This document shows positions 38,952 through 50,400 of a DNA stretch of 64,000 nt, one piece after another (position 1 is the stretch's first letter; every line of letters starts with the position of its first letter). Source of the stretch: Parietichytrium sp. I65-24A (taxonomy: Eukaryota; Sar; Bigyra; Thraustochytrida; Thraustochytriidae); assembly GCA_012862575.1 (NCBI GenBank), contig BLSF01000006.1, positions 806,001 to 870,000 of the forward strand. The letters run 5' to 3'. Under the pieces are notes generated by a model, which did not search any database, was not told where the DNA came from, and was given only the letters and a program-made list of their open reading frames with translations. The position numbers and the translations under genes were made by a program.

Positions 38952-40020
38952 CGGCAGAAGGCAAGTACAAGTACCCAATACCGCCCAGCAGAGTGTGGTG
39001 TGCAAGTTCAAATTCGATCTTCTCTTCGCGTAGTGTGGCCAGGGCCGGTCGGGATGGTCGGGACACAGTGCCTTGAACCCCAGCGCTTTGCGCCTCCCCT
39101 CGCGATCCTTGCGAGAAGGCGACTGACTTCCTCACTTTCTCACGCGCATATTATCGGGTGACGTGATTTTCGTCATGGGGCCCCCCACGTGAGCAACGCG
39201 AGCGATTTGCACAACGAGTCTGCATCTCACGTTGATTTGTTTCGGCGCATGCAACAGCATGCAACTGGTCTTGCGACGCGATCTACGCCCGAGATCGGTC
39301 TCCTCCGCGACTGAAACCCGCGCAAACGGATTTCATCGTGAAGGTCGTTCGTTCACTGTCAGCGACATGTCAACTCGACACGAGGGTTCTCCTTTGGGTT
39401 CTGCATCGGAGAACCCACGCGCAATCCGGTTGCACCCGTGGCTCTTTGATCGATGTGATGTGTACTACGTGTGTGTGTGTGTATATGTATGTCTTTCGAC
39501 AAGATCAAACAAACAATTTCTTTTTGCTTCTTATGAGTTCAACTTGCGCATAGAGGTTGAAAACAAAAGCGCTTTGGGTCTCGAGCCCAAAAGAAATGAG
39601 TTTGTTTCGCTTGCTGCCACCCCTTTTTCAGAATTCAGACAATTTACTCTCTGCCACTGCGGAGAAATGTCCTCTCCTCGCAAGGACTCTACAAACAAAA
39701 TCACAAGTAATGCCAGGGCCTCCTATGCGTTCCGCTTTAGACCCTTCTAATCAGCGCCCACGGACAATCTTAGAGAAAATCGTTCCCATCCGAAGGTGGC
39801 CGCTCTCTAGCGCACCCCACCTTCCGATAGGGTTTGTTTACGCTCTCACTTCGTGGCTTCACTTAAAGTCTCTAGCGCTGACTACCGCCGAGCTAATGAA
39901 GTGAAACGGCCAAATTTTATTGCTTTGTTTTTGTCTCACACATTTTGAACACCAACACAGAACAAGAGAACAAGAGTACGTGCGCGAGGACCACTCCAAG
40001 GACTGACGACAAAGAGAGAC

Positions 40021-40084
40021 AGAAACAAAAAAACAAAGAAACAGAAAAACAAAGAAACAAAGAAACAAAGAGAGAGAGAGAGAT
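40021..40084. repeat. (AAACAAAG)n then (GA)n upstream of the 2332-residue gene
   Basis: Purine-rich repeats ending in a GA tract about 190 bases upstream of the start codon, on the sense strand, probably in the 5' UTR or core promoter. Confidence 0.85.
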
Positions 40085-40271
40085 TAGATGTGGCGGCACT
40101 AGAGCATACCGAGCTGAGGAAAGAAAAGAAGCAAAAGTTGTCTGTCAGTCAGTGGAGATTACATCCACGGAGGCAACGGGAAAAAGGACGTTGGCAGGTC
40201 TAGGACGATCGGGTTTCAGCGGGCGCATGCAGCGGTGAGGTTGTAGACAGCTTGTTTGGACGGACGCGGGC

Positions 40272-43200
40272 ATGCGAAGTGTTGATCCGCTGGTGCTGCA
40301 AGCTGCTGACGCAGCTGCCACCAGCGTCAAAGTCAGACTCTTCGTACTCAAGCCCAAGTCAGCAGAGCCACCTGCGGAGACGAAGGCCGAACCCGCTTTG
40401 TTATCTTCGGAGAACGCAAATGCAGCTGCGCGCAGAAGACAGAGCTCTAAAACAAGGCCCGTAGGACACGAGAGTGAGGCCCTTGGAGTCGTTCAAGAAG
40501 ATGGAGTGGGCACGGGGAGCACGAGTGCGACTAGAGGCGCCGAGGTGGCATCTGAGGGGGGCACTGGAGTAGTCCCGGCGCAAGTGGAACAGACAGTCGT
40601 CGAAGCCATTTTAAGGACAGGGCTGTCCTTCTGCGAGTTTGGTGGAGACGAAGAATTGGATGACGGCAACGACAACGTCGCAGAAGCAGAAGCAGACGAA
40701 ACAGCAGCCAGTAGCGATTCGGCTGCAGCAAGTGAAACCCTTTTAGACGATGCGCATTATTTGGTTCAGCACCACTGGTTCATGGAGAGTAAATTGATTA
40801 TCGCAGACTCCTCTGGCTCGTTGCGGGCATACGAGCCAGATTTATTAAAGAAGACATTCTTGTCCGAAGAAAGAGTCCAGAAGGGCTTGGAAGCTGTAGA
40901 GGCTGTCGGGGTTGACAGCTTGCTGCCCGACAGCGAATTATTCTATCTCTCGATGGACCCCAAGAAGCAACATCTCTTGCTGAGTCGCGTTGCTTCGCCT
41001 TTCGAGCTCTCGCGTGTTGTCAACGGGTGGGTGGAAGCTAGGCCAAAGAGGACAATATCGCAGATTACACAAATATTGGAAGAAGCTCGGCTTTGTTTCG
41101 CACGCGAAGGAGTGGATCGAGTCCATCGCACCCACTGCATCTGGGAGCTTGCTTTACAGCGGAGAAACCATCCATCCTTCTTCCTTCCAAAGACTCGATT
41201 CGCCATTCAAGGCCTGCTAGACGCTTTAGCCACCAGTCCCCCGTGCCAATCCGCTGCCCCAGACATTTGCATGCAGTCCTTGCACTTTACCAGCTCAGGG
41301 GCTCTAGCTGCGTTTCTCGCTCAGGCTGAAACACGAAAGACTTTATCGGAGGATCCCGAGCTTGGGCGCACGATCGTAGAGTCGGCCTATATAAGCTTGA
41401 AGAGGATACCCACCAAGAGCCTCAATCAGTCCAAGCCTCTCCCAGCGGTGTACTGCCTCCTCAATATATTAGCATCCCTTGCATTGCACACGTCTTCGCA
41501 CCAGTCTCTACTTCGGTCACGGAAAATTTACACCGAGCTCATGCTCTCTACGCTTACCGAGAGCCTCTCCGCATTTACTCGAACGCGTATCGTCCAGACC
41601 TTGATGAGGTCGCTGAGCTCACAGCAATCCATGGCGACCCACAGAGATGTGTGGGAGCAGCTGTTTTCAACAGTATTTAGCACTCATTTCATTCCTCCTC
41701 GCACATCCAAAAGGGCAACCGTCGAGGGAAGGGCCAAACTAAGAGAAGTCCAACTTACGGCTGCTTACTACGGATGCAGATTTTTCTTTGACAAACGCCA
41801 AGCTTGCCTCAAAGTCAAAGCAAAGTCACGAGTGCAGGTGGCAGAATCTACGGTTCGAACGATGCTGCGTGTGCTTCACTTAGTACTCGAAGAGCACAAA
41901 TCGCTCCAAGACGAAGACGACTCGGAGCTACACTCAGAAGCGGAGATGGAAGACAATCAGAGCGACGCAGAGGCGGGAGAGTTTGGGTTTTTCCCAGTCG
42001 AAGACGAGCTTCCCGAGCATCGCAAGATACTATACTTTCTTGTTACATTCGTATGCCAGATGTTGGAAGACGCATACCAGCCGCACATCACCGCTGACGT
42101 GTGTGCCATGGCGCTCTCCGTGTTTCCCAAACTTATCAAACTTCTCACTGTACTCTACCGTACAATTACGCACGAGCGAGTCGTTCTAGAGAAGCTCGAA
42201 GTGATGGTGTTCTGCGCGCTCATTAATCTATGCGCTGACAATCCCGCGTTCAAACGAGCAGCAAAGCTTTCGAAAGCAAGGATTTTCGAGCACATGGGGT
42301 TTGCTACACTGGATCATCGGCTCTCACTGGCTGGAAAGCTATATCATGCAAAACTGCTGTATAGCATTGCAATTCACGCCTTTCCTCTGGACAAGGCGCA
42401 GTTAGATCTTGCAACAGACTATATTTTGCAAAGCAGGGACAAGGCCCTCGACGTAAAGGTTCACCGATACACGGCCGCTGCATTTTGCGCATCTTGCGTG
42501 GAGTGGAAAGACTATCACACTTACTTTGACTTTATGTTCTCCAGATACTTCTCAGCTGACGAGACGGTCCAAAGAGACAGGATCATCACATGCTACGTTC
42601 ACTACGGTCATTGGGTAGTGCTTCACGGCCAGACAGCTTCGCCATTTGCGCTGAGTGGCGGCTTGAGGGATCCCAGGATAAGCAATTTGATTCAAATGTT
42701 GAAGCACAGGACAACCAACCGACTTTCCACGATGGCCATCCTCAAGAGTTTCCAGGTCATTTTGCGGCTACAACTCGAGACAACCACTCCGGCTGCGGAC
42801 CAGGACGAGCACTCGCAGGCCACCACCACTCATTCACAGCCCGAACAGGTGGAAGCAGATGAACGTGAATCGGCCAGGTCTCTCAGAGACAAACCTTTGC
42901 AACCAATTCCGATTGTGGAAAACATTATCCATGCCGCTGTTCTCTTACTTGCTGAAAACGACCATGACATTATCGCAGAAAGTCTTCAGGTTTTGTGGAT
43001 CGCGGCGTCGTACCCAATCATTCTTCAGATTGGCCCATCGCTGTGTCACTCTACGACAATCACCGCGGTATATCGCCTCGCCATGCAAAACGGAGAACTT
43101 CACCGGACATCGCAAATTGCAGCAGGAACTCTGCTAGCTTTCACGACCCTCGATTACGTTTCAGTACTTCAAGCACTTGTTTCGGAACATCGAAGCGGAA

Positions 43201-46200
43201 CTGCGCAAGCTGATGACCCAGCCATGCCTCTCGTTGCCGAGTTGCAACAGTCAGACAAAGAGTTCGAGGTCATCCTCGTGGACTGCTGTGCACAGCTCTT
43301 GTCAAAACCAAATCTCCAGCTCAAAGGCTGCGGTGCGTTTTTGTACAGCAGACACAGAATTCACAACCCAAATCTTCACGACCAATTCCGAGCGAAGCGT
43401 GGACTTAAGCGTCTTCGGGAGCTAATTCGCCAAGGAAAAGACACACAAGCGCGATGCTTGGGGCTCTTGGCTATGATCCAGGCAACTGAGTACGACAAGC
43501 TGAATCAAAGGCTTGGTGCGCACAAGCCATTTCTGACACTTCTTGCGGATATACTGCGGCAAGGTGGTGATCAAGAGAGGCAGCTCGTCGGAGCAGTTAT
43601 TCGTAACCTCCTCAAGCACGCAGAGAACCGTCCAGCAATTTACAAGATGGAATTGTACCTCCGAGCAACTTCAAACCAAGAGCAGCAAGGCACCACGGAC
43701 AGCGGACAGCACAATTCTCTGCCAATGGTGAGGAGCCCTAAGAAAAGTCCCGCGAAGAGCCCCAAAAAAAACAAGCAACAAAATGTTCGCGAAAATTATG
43801 AATCTTGGCTCGCCAAAGTTGAATTGGAACAGCAAGAAGGGTTTCATCATCTTCTCTTCAAAGGTGGCAAGAAGGGGCTGGAGGACATTGCATCTTCTTC
43901 AACCGCCTCTAGGGCGTATTTCACAACACCGGAAGAGAAAGAAAGCACAAGTCCCACAAATTTGCTTGATATGCAACAACGGTTGCGAAGGCCTGTGGCA
44001 AACTTGTGGTCTCCGCGCGGATCGTTTTCTTCCGGGGCTCAGGTGCAGCTGTCTCCCAAACGAAAGTCCCACAAGCACGCTGGTCAAAAACAGCTGAAGA
44101 AGGAATCCATGCACACGAAATCCCTCCCAACGCTTGAGAGCCCATGGTCGCCAAATGCAGTTATCCAGTCTCCGACGTTTCCGAACAATGCAGAAGGCAG
44201 CAGCGACGCTACTAACCATGGTTTGCGTGTTTCCGTGGAGCACGACAGTTTTGTATTTGAGCAAGGTTCTCTCTTCTCGCCATTGGATTCGATGCAGTCC
44301 CCTCCTTCACGTGTAGCTGAGAAGCTGTTCGGGGCCCCTTCCTCTGAAGAAAATGAGTCTAAAGACGGTGCCTCTGAGCTGGCGGGACCAGGAATCGACA
44401 GTGACATTAAGCGGCAAAAGCAGCAGGTGTTGAGAGATCGGATAAAGCACAAGATGAGGTCCAACTTTAAAGTCGTCGTGGACGAATGCGAAGAGCCAGG
44501 CGTTACTGGCAGCGAAAGTACAGGTTCTAAAGACTCTGAGTCTTTGTCATCCCCCACCAAGCTAAGCAATGCTCTCCAATCATCTAAAGCGTACAATGAA
44601 TTGTATGCGCATGAAACGTATGGCAAAGCAACTCTTGCGGCTTTTCAGTCCGTGGAAGGTGGCCGCGTCTTTAAAGACCTGCCTTCTCATTTGATTCCAG
44701 GTACTACAACGAGGACTTATTTTTACTACACCGGACCGCACGAACCGCTGTCCAACATGTGCTCGATGCTTACTGCTGCGCCTCAGCCCCCTGAATTGGA
44801 TCTCGTCAGCGACATCCCTTGCCCTCCCTGCAGAGCAGATACTTCTTTTCAATGCGGTAAGCTTGTTCTGGCTGCATTTCCACCAGGATCGATTTCGTTA
44901 GCCCCAATTGCCCAAAAGCCATTCACAAGTTCGGACTCGTTCTATTGGACCTCCAATGGGGTGCTCATCGACGAGCCAATTCCATTGCTAGTGTCCTTGC
45001 CGTACATTGGCCCTCAGGCGAACCGAAGGCGGTCATCGATCTTTGGGAGCAAATTCTGGTCCTCAAACACAATGTTTCTTCACTCTCTCAGTGAAATTGT
45101 TACTGGGGAAAACAACCTCACGCCAAAGATGAAAGGTGCGTTTGACCTAGCAAAGTCGGTATTCTCTTCCGCAAGCAGCTCTCGCCGCGTCACAGTGTAC
45201 AATCTCAACGCCAAATCTCACACGGACGCCATCCCACGCCGGAATAAAAAATTCAAGGGGCCACGAGAAACTTTACTTCACTTTGAGACGACGTGGAATG
45301 TTCTCGTTGACAAGCAGGTTTTTGTCAAACTATTGAAACGAGATGACTCCTTCGACGCTGTTCGTTTGACTTTGGAAGCGCACTACGAAATGCTGCAAAA
45401 CATATTCAAATTTTACAGTGTGGCTTCAGGAGGCAGCACGGGTTCCTTCACGATGCAGCTCGGAGAGTTTAGCACCTTCCTCCGAGACATTGGGATCTCC
45501 AAGCACAGGAGCACCAACAACAGTCTTTTTCCAGCCGGCACCCGAACAATGACACTCCATTCCTGCAGTGATCAAATTACCTTGTCCCAGGTTGAGGTTG
45601 GGAGCACAGACACTATTTTCATCGTCGCCAACAAGACTCTGCCGGAGAGCCTGCTCGAGGAAAACCGCAGGCATTTGGCCGGTTCTAAGGTCTTTCAGCT
45701 CAAGCATGATGAGTCAATGCACTTTTACGAGTTTCTGGACGCCATTGTCCGCGTCGCAGATGCTTCGGTGTGTCTCGTAGCCAAGCGCACCAAAGCGGCA
45801 ACGATCCCGCCACTTCACCACGCAGCAGAAGCTCTCGTTCTCCACATTTTCAAGTTGTTCCGACGCGAGCGGGTACTCGACTCCAAAGTCTTCAGGAAAG
45901 ACAGAATGTTCAACTGGGCTGTGGACACCATGCTTCACGAGAATTTGGAGATGTTCAAAACCATCTTTCAGTCCTATACATGCATGAACCAGCTTTCTCG
46001 GGAGCACGGTGCCGTGAAGGGAGAGCTGTTGAGCATGGTCGACTGGATCGAACTGATAAATGACTTGGGCTTATTCAACATTCATTTCACAAAGCGCGAC
46101 GCCTCGTGGCTTTTTTGCGCGAGCACAACGTGGATGGTAGAGCCTTTTCGACAGTGGAAAGATGTGGTGACACTGGACTTTGCGCAATTCTTGGAAGCCA

Positions 46201-47270
46201 TGTTACGCGTCGCGGACTGCATTTTCCTTCCAACAGAAGCTCAACTTCATTCTGTGGGTATTCAACCAGAGAGTGCCTCTGGTGTTCTCGGAGATAGGGT
46301 CGGGACCCGTGAACCGATCGTTACCTTTTACACCATGATGGAGCAAACTTCCCTCTTGTGGAACACCTTTGAGCGTCAGGACTACACGAAGAATGCGGTC
46401 CAGTTGCAGCTGGCGCAATATTCTCCTGGTGCATCGCAGCAAGACTCCAAGGATAGAGGGGGAGATGGTGCTCGACTGGAAGAGGGGTCGGAAAACGATG
46501 ACGAATCAGACTCGGACTATGATGATGATGGGTTTTATGACGAGAGGCCGTTGGACCACAAGTTCTCTCAGTTCATTAAACTGGTTATCTTTGCTGAACA
46601 GCGGCAAAAGAAAAGGCAAGCGGAGAAAAACGCTTGGGAGCGGTACTCCAAGCAAGCGGATCACACTGAGTCGGAGCTGTATAGACACCTTCTCGAAGTG
46701 GATGACATTGTCAGTAGCCCTTTGCACCAGTCAATGAAGCGATCAAAGAGAAATGCCGTGGCTGTGCAGTCCAAACCGCTAGCTTCGAAAAGAAGGCTCA
46801 CGCTCGACATCAACGTGGCCAAGAGTCTGACATTCAAGATGCAATCCAGGGAACAAAGCAGGGCCCAAGGCAAGGGGGTCGAAGACGCCTTCGCAATGTT
46901 GCCTGCTCTTGTTCGGAAGAACTTGCTCATTACGTCCCATCACGCATGCGAGATGATTAGAGAGACTGCAGCCACGTTTGAAGACGTTTTGGATCCTGCG
47001 CTGGAGCAATTGCTCAATAGCAAGCAGTTTATTGCCAAGTCATGTGTGAAACTCAAAGCTCTACGATCAAACGTTGCCGAGACACTCTCGGAAGATGAGC
47101 AAGAAATGCTGTTTCGATCCATCGACAATAAAGAGAAGGAGTCGTACTTCGTTATCATGAAATCCGCAATCAGCGAGTTCTTGGAGAGCATGAAGCGAAG
47201 GACTTCTCAGGTCGAGAATATCGATGAGGAAGCTAGGCAACCAATCTCGTTTCAAGAAACCTCAGCATAG
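40272..47270 (+). CDS. Large unknown protein, ARM/HEAT-like helical part and EF-hand-like C-terminal modules (2332 aa)
   Basis: I do not recognise a named family. The first 150 residues are low-complexity and acidic. Residues about 200-1150 are a long helical region with leucine-rich repeating helices, looking like an ARM/HEAT-type solenoid (inferred from pattern only). Residues 1150-1480 are a Ser/Pro/Lys-rich linker with SPKK-type sites. Around 1740-2020 are modules that resemble degenerate EF-hands: FYEFLDAIVRVADASV near 1819 and LDFAQFLEAMLRVADCIFL near 1966, each with a partner helix before it. Loop residues for calcium are not evident. An acidic stretch (DDESDSDYDDDG) lies near 2080, then basic and coiled-coil segments to the end. 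The ATG at 40272 is the first in frame and lies downstream of a GA tract. The gene is intronless. A cytoskeletal or flagellar role is only suggested by the neighbourhood and this architecture. Confidence 0.85.
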   Translation: MRSVDPLVLQAADAAATSVKVRLFVLKPKSAEPPAETKAEPALLSSENANAAARRRQSSKTRPVGHESEALGVVQEDGVGTGSTSATRGAEVASEGGTGVVPAQVEQTVVEAILRTGLSFCEFGGDEELDDGNDNVAEAEADETAASSDSAAASETLLDDAHYLVQHHWFMESKLIIADSSGSLRAYEPDLLKKTFLSEERVQKGLEAVEAVGVDSLLPDSELFYLSMDPKKQHLLLSRVASPFELSRVVNGWVEARPKRTISQITQILEEARLCFAREGVDRVHRTHCIWELALQRRNHPSFFLPKTRFAIQGLLDALATSPPCQSAAPDICMQSLHFTSSGALAAFLAQAETRKTLSEDPELGRTIVESAYISLKRIPTKSLNQSKPLPAVYCLLNILASLALHTSSHQSLLRSRKIYTELMLSTLTESLSAFTRTRIVQTLMRSLSSQQSMATHRDVWEQLFSTVFSTHFIPPRTSKRATVEGRAKLREVQLTAAYYGCRFFFDKRQACLKVKAKSRVQVAESTVRTMLRVLHLVLEEHKSLQDEDDSELHSEAEMEDNQSDAEAGEFGFFPVEDELPEHRKILYFLVTFVCQMLEDAYQPHITADVCAMALSVFPKLIKLLTVLYRTITHERVVLEKLEVMVFCALINLCADNPAFKRAAKLSKARIFEHMGFATLDHRLSLAGKLYHAKLLYSIAIHAFPLDKAQLDLATDYILQSRDKALDVKVHRYTAAAFCASCVEWKDYHTYFDFMFSRYFSADETVQRDRIITCYVHYGHWVVLHGQTASPFALSGGLRDPRISNLIQMLKHRTTNRLSTMAILKSFQVILRLQLETTTPAADQDEHSQATTTHSQPEQVEADERESARSLRDKPLQPIPIVENIIHAAVLLLAENDHDIIAESLQVLWIAASYPIILQIGPSLCHSTTITAVYRLAMQNGELHRTSQIAAGTLLAFTTLDYVSVLQALVSEHRSGTAQADDPAMPLVAELQQSDKEFEVILVDCCAQLLSKPNLQLKGCGAFLYSRHRIHNPNLHDQFRAKRGLKRLRELIRQGKDTQARCLGLLAMIQATEYDKLNQRLGAHKPFLTLLADILRQGGDQERQLVGAVIRNLLKHAENRPAIYKMELYLRATSNQEQQGTTDSGQHNSLPMVRSPKKSPAKSPKKNKQQNVRENYESWLAKVELEQQEGFHHLLFKGGKKGLEDIASSSTASRAYFTTPEEKESTSPTNLLDMQQRLRRPVANLWSPRGSFSSGAQVQLSPKRKSHKHAGQKQLKKESMHTKSLPTLESPWSPNAVIQSPTFPNNAEGSSDATNHGLRVSVEHDSFVFEQGSLFSPLDSMQSPPSRVAEKLFGAPSSEENESKDGASELAGPGIDSDIKRQKQQVLRDRIKHKMRSNFKVVVDECEEPGVTGSESTGSKDSESLSSPTKLSNALQSSKAYNELYAHETYGKATLAAFQSVEGGRVFKDLPSHLIPGTTTRTYFYYTGPHEPLSNMCSMLTAAPQPPELDLVSDIPCPPCRADTSFQCGKLVLAAFPPGSISLAPIAQKPFTSSDSFYWTSNGVLIDEPIPLLVSLPYIGPQANRRRSSIFGSKFWSSNTMFLHSLSEIVTGENNLTPKMKGAFDLAKSVFSSASSSRRVTVYNLNAKSHTDAIPRRNKKFKGPRETLLHFETTWNVLVDKQVFVKLLKRDDSFDAVRLTLEAHYEMLQNIFKFYSVASGGSTGSFTMQLGEFSTFLRDIGISKHRSTNNSLFPAGTRTMTLHSCSDQITLSQVEVGSTDTIFIVANKTLPESLLEENRRHLAGSKVFQLKHDESMHFYEFLDAIVRVADASVCLVAKRTKAATIPPLHHAAEALVLHIFKLFRRERVLDSKVFRKDRMFNWAVDTMLHENLEMFKTIFQSYTCMNQLSREHGAVKGELLSMVDWIELINDLGLFNIHFTKRDASWLFCASTTWMVEPFRQWKDVVTLDFAQFLEAMLRVADCIFLPTEAQLHSVGIQPESASGVLGDRVGTREPIVTFYTMMEQTSLLWNTFERQDYTKNAVQLQLAQYSPGASQQDSKDRGGDGARLEEGSENDDESDSDYDDDGFYDERPLDHKFSQFIKLVIFAEQRQKKRQAEKNAWERYSKQADHTESELYRHLLEVDDIVSSPLHQSMKRSKRNAVAVQSKPLASKRRLTLDINVAKSLTFKMQSREQSRAQGKGVEDAFAMLPALVRKNLLITSHHACEMIRETAATFEDVLDPALEQLLNSKQFIAKSCVKLKALRSNVAETLSEDEQEMLFRSIDNKEKESYFVIMKSAISEFLESMKRRTSQVENIDEEARQPISFQETSA

Positions 47271-47437
47271 ATGTAAACTTCTGTCATTCAACCTGTAACT
47301 ATAATTATCTTTTCAATCAAAATAGACTTTTCAAAATAATGCAATTCTTGTGAGCAGCAAAAGAGAGAGTGTGGGAGAGTGGGTGCGGGGGAACGAATGA
47401 ATCTTTTCATATGTACTAAATAGGCTGGGACCCGTTC
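47271..47437. other. Convergent 3' spacer
   Basis: A short A+T-rich spacer between the stop codons of the 2332-residue gene (+) and the Sfi1-like gene (-). Confidence 0.5.
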
Positions 47438-50400
47438 TTACACCTCACCAAACAAGACTTCGTCGTCGCTTTCGGAAAGAAGCAGGACGTCCATAGAGCG
47501 TCTTGCGTCGTCAACGCAGTCTAACTGTTTTTCTTTCTCCTGCAATCGAAGAGCAAGCCCCTCCAAAGCTGGGTGAAAGCCTCTCCCTTTCTCCACATCA
47601 ACAAGTCCAGCAAGGCGAGCTGACGAAGCCGCCTGATGAACGTAATTGTACCCATTGCTCAAACCTTTGGCTTCCTCGACAAGGCTCTTCTCAAGCTCGC
47701 GAAGACGCCGGCCACCGTTCTCCAACGCTCGCAGCGAAGAGTGAGACAAGTTTAAGACACTGGTTGCATCTTCGTTGACGCTCTCTCCCTCGCTGTCCTC
47801 CCGCTTGTAGTCATCGCTATCATAGCTCGAGGCTCTCAACCGAGATCTCTCCGGCGAATTGTCCAACCTTGCTACACTGGATGGTGGACTTCGATCCGCC
47901 CAAGCAGATCGTGGAGTTTCAGTTGCTCCTTTGAGACGATGCCGAGACCCTGAACGCAACTTACGCGCTGAACCCCCGTTCCCGATGAGTGCGCTTGCTC
48001 TTGCAGGTAGTGGGGTTGAACATCTAGTGTAAAATCTTTCTTCGGCCAGTTGCTCGCGAAAGCTTTTTGGCCTGGTTCGACATGTGAGACGATCCACCTT
48101 CTCCCTGAGCTCCTTGATTTTCTTCTCCTTGGAGAGCAATTTGCGCTTGACCTGCCGTAGCTCCCTGCCATTACTCACATCGCGTTTCGCCAACAAAATC
48201 GCCTTTGCGTACAATCGACGAACCTCGGCCCACAGCGAAAAGTGCAAAAGCTTTGTGAAGGCGCGACGCAAGGTTTCGAATTCACATCGAAATGCTATAT
48301 TTGATAAGTGGCGGAGTGTGCGCCATATGAGCACATCGCGCTTCATTAGGTGGAAAGCTCTCCGGACGGTGGCCTGGTATGCACATTCTAAAATCCTGTT
48401 TGTGTGCTTAAGGGCAAGGTCGCGCGAAAAGTCCATCCGCTTCTGCACGACTAAACCAATTTTCCAGCGAGAGAAGGCGGCTCGCGTTATTCGATGCTGC
48501 CTTCTGCTGATAGTCAGAGCAACAGCTTTTTGAACGCGGACCTGCCTGCACCATGCGATCCAGTGTTGTCGCGTACTTCTCAACGAGCGAGACTGAGACG
48601 AAATTGCGAATAATCTCTTGCACTTCACCTGTTTTGCGAGATTGCGCAGTGCACAACGTTTTCGGAATCTCTGCACTTGTCGCTCGGCGACTCGAACCTT
48701 CAAGCAGCTTGCCCACCGAGCAAAGGTTTTCCGGAGCAAGACAATTCTGCTTGAGCCCAGCTTGTCGCGATATAATATGTGGAGTTGTGCTGAAAGTGCG
48801 GAGAGCTGCTTTCGATGAGAAAACAGCTTTAGTAGGTTGAAAGCCTCCCTAAGCTTTCTCCTTTGGTGAAAATTAGTCAAGTAGCCAATGTATTTGCGCA
48901 GTCGGAAATTGCCAAGCTTCCATGCCGAGAAAAAAGACCGCAGGGTTCGTGTGCGCCTGGAACTTGCTGCAAAGCGCTTTACGACCCCTCTTGCCTTGGC
49001 GTATGCACCCCAGCGTTGCATCACAGGTTTCGCCCTCGACGTTCTTAGTGCCTTTACGCAGTCCCGCCAAGCAATAAATGTACTCCGAAGATCTGTTGCC
49101 TGCAGTCTTTGAATCGCAGAGCGTGCGATTTTCCTCCTTCTATGAGCTGCTCTCCAGCCCTGGAAAGCTCGATCAAGAGTGCGATTTTGCAGCTTTTGAA
49201 CGATCTGTTTTACCCTGCGCACTTTTGCTGCCTCGTCTTGTTCTCTCAGCGCCTCTATGGCCTTCAACTGGGTCTGAAGGGTCGCTGTGAATCGACGTTC
49301 CTGGTTCACCAAGCGCAAATTCTGGGCCAAACATCCAAACGCCTTCTCCAACCGTTTGGTTATGGTGTTACGTACCCATCGACGAAGCACTCTCTTTCGC
49401 TTCAAATTGTATTGATAGACAGATTTCCATTTATCAAAACATTTCGAAAGCTGCAGCCCATCGTGCGCGCGAGAATGAAACCTCATCAAAAGACCGAGCT
49501 GCTTTTCGTGCCTTGCCTCCAGTCGTTTCTCGCGAGAGCTTGCGGAGCATTGCCCTTGCCACGCGAAAAAGCAACGACCAACTACAGAGCGCTGCATCCT
49601 CATCAAAGCATTCAAAACGATTTTGTCGTGGTAGATGTCTTTGCAAGTCTGGGCTGTCCAGTCCTTCCACCTCTCAAACGCCGCTCTTCGCTTCCATGTC
49701 ATAAGCTTGTGTATTATTTCGATGGCTTTTCGTTCTATGTTCACAACACCTTTCCAGCGTAGAAAACACCTTGCCTGGCTAGTCTTCGTCCAAAGGCAAA
49801 GCAGGCGGCGGCCAGCACTGATTCGTTGTTGCCGTTGTTCTGAGTTCAAAATTTTCTCCCACTTTGCACGCTGGGTGTACAGGCGCCATCGAGACCAATA
49901 CTGGAAGAAGAACTGCAGCCCGCTTACCTGGATCGCTCCATTAGAACCAACTGTGTAGTCTTTCCACTTTCGGAAAGCTCGATAGAGATATTTGTGCTGC
50001 ATACGAAGAACAATTTGGCGAGCATGAACTCTGCGTTCCTTCTTCGCGGAAAGAACACGCATGGAGTTCATTCTTAGTGCTCCAAAACCTGCACTGAGTT
50101 GGCGAAAGGTTACAGCTCTCACCAAAAGTCTCAAGATCAGGCTCTTGCAATGCATTTGTAAATTGCCTTCCTTCCAAGTGTGGAATGCTCGCCAGAGCTT
50201 GTCCTTGTATATCTTATTCAATACACGCCTTATGATAGCTGTGCTCCTGGTCCTGACAAGGGCGTTGTATCGCCATGCTTGAAACGCTTGAGAAATGCGA
50301 CGATTTTCCAGTCGTCGAATTACTCGAGAGCAGAGAATCGTTCTTCTCTCCACTAATTTATCTTGCGCCAATTCACCTTTCCACTTGGCGAATGCCAGCC

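Larger units (their letters stand above)
36201..40271. other. Gene-poor region, part 3 (upstream flank of the 2332-residue gene)
   Basis: No gene is recognised. It contains CGCGAATAT and CACCTTCG tandem repeats, a long homopurine run and, near the right end, an AAACAAAG repeat leading into a GA tract before the next gene. A stretch at 36888-37131 is bounded by an AG and by a strong GTAAGT and could be an exon, but the encoded peptide matches nothing I know. Confidence 0.45.

Noticed and set aside
38648-39161. Open frames of 118-142 codons over the homopurine run
   Set aside because: Their sequence is Lys/Arg/Glu or Phe/Leu/Ser runs encoded by the repeat; no unique protein part.
39232-39750. 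172-codon plus-strand frame
   Set aside because: No family motif, no plausible codon pattern and part of it encodes a GT repeat. It could be chance in the gene-poor region.
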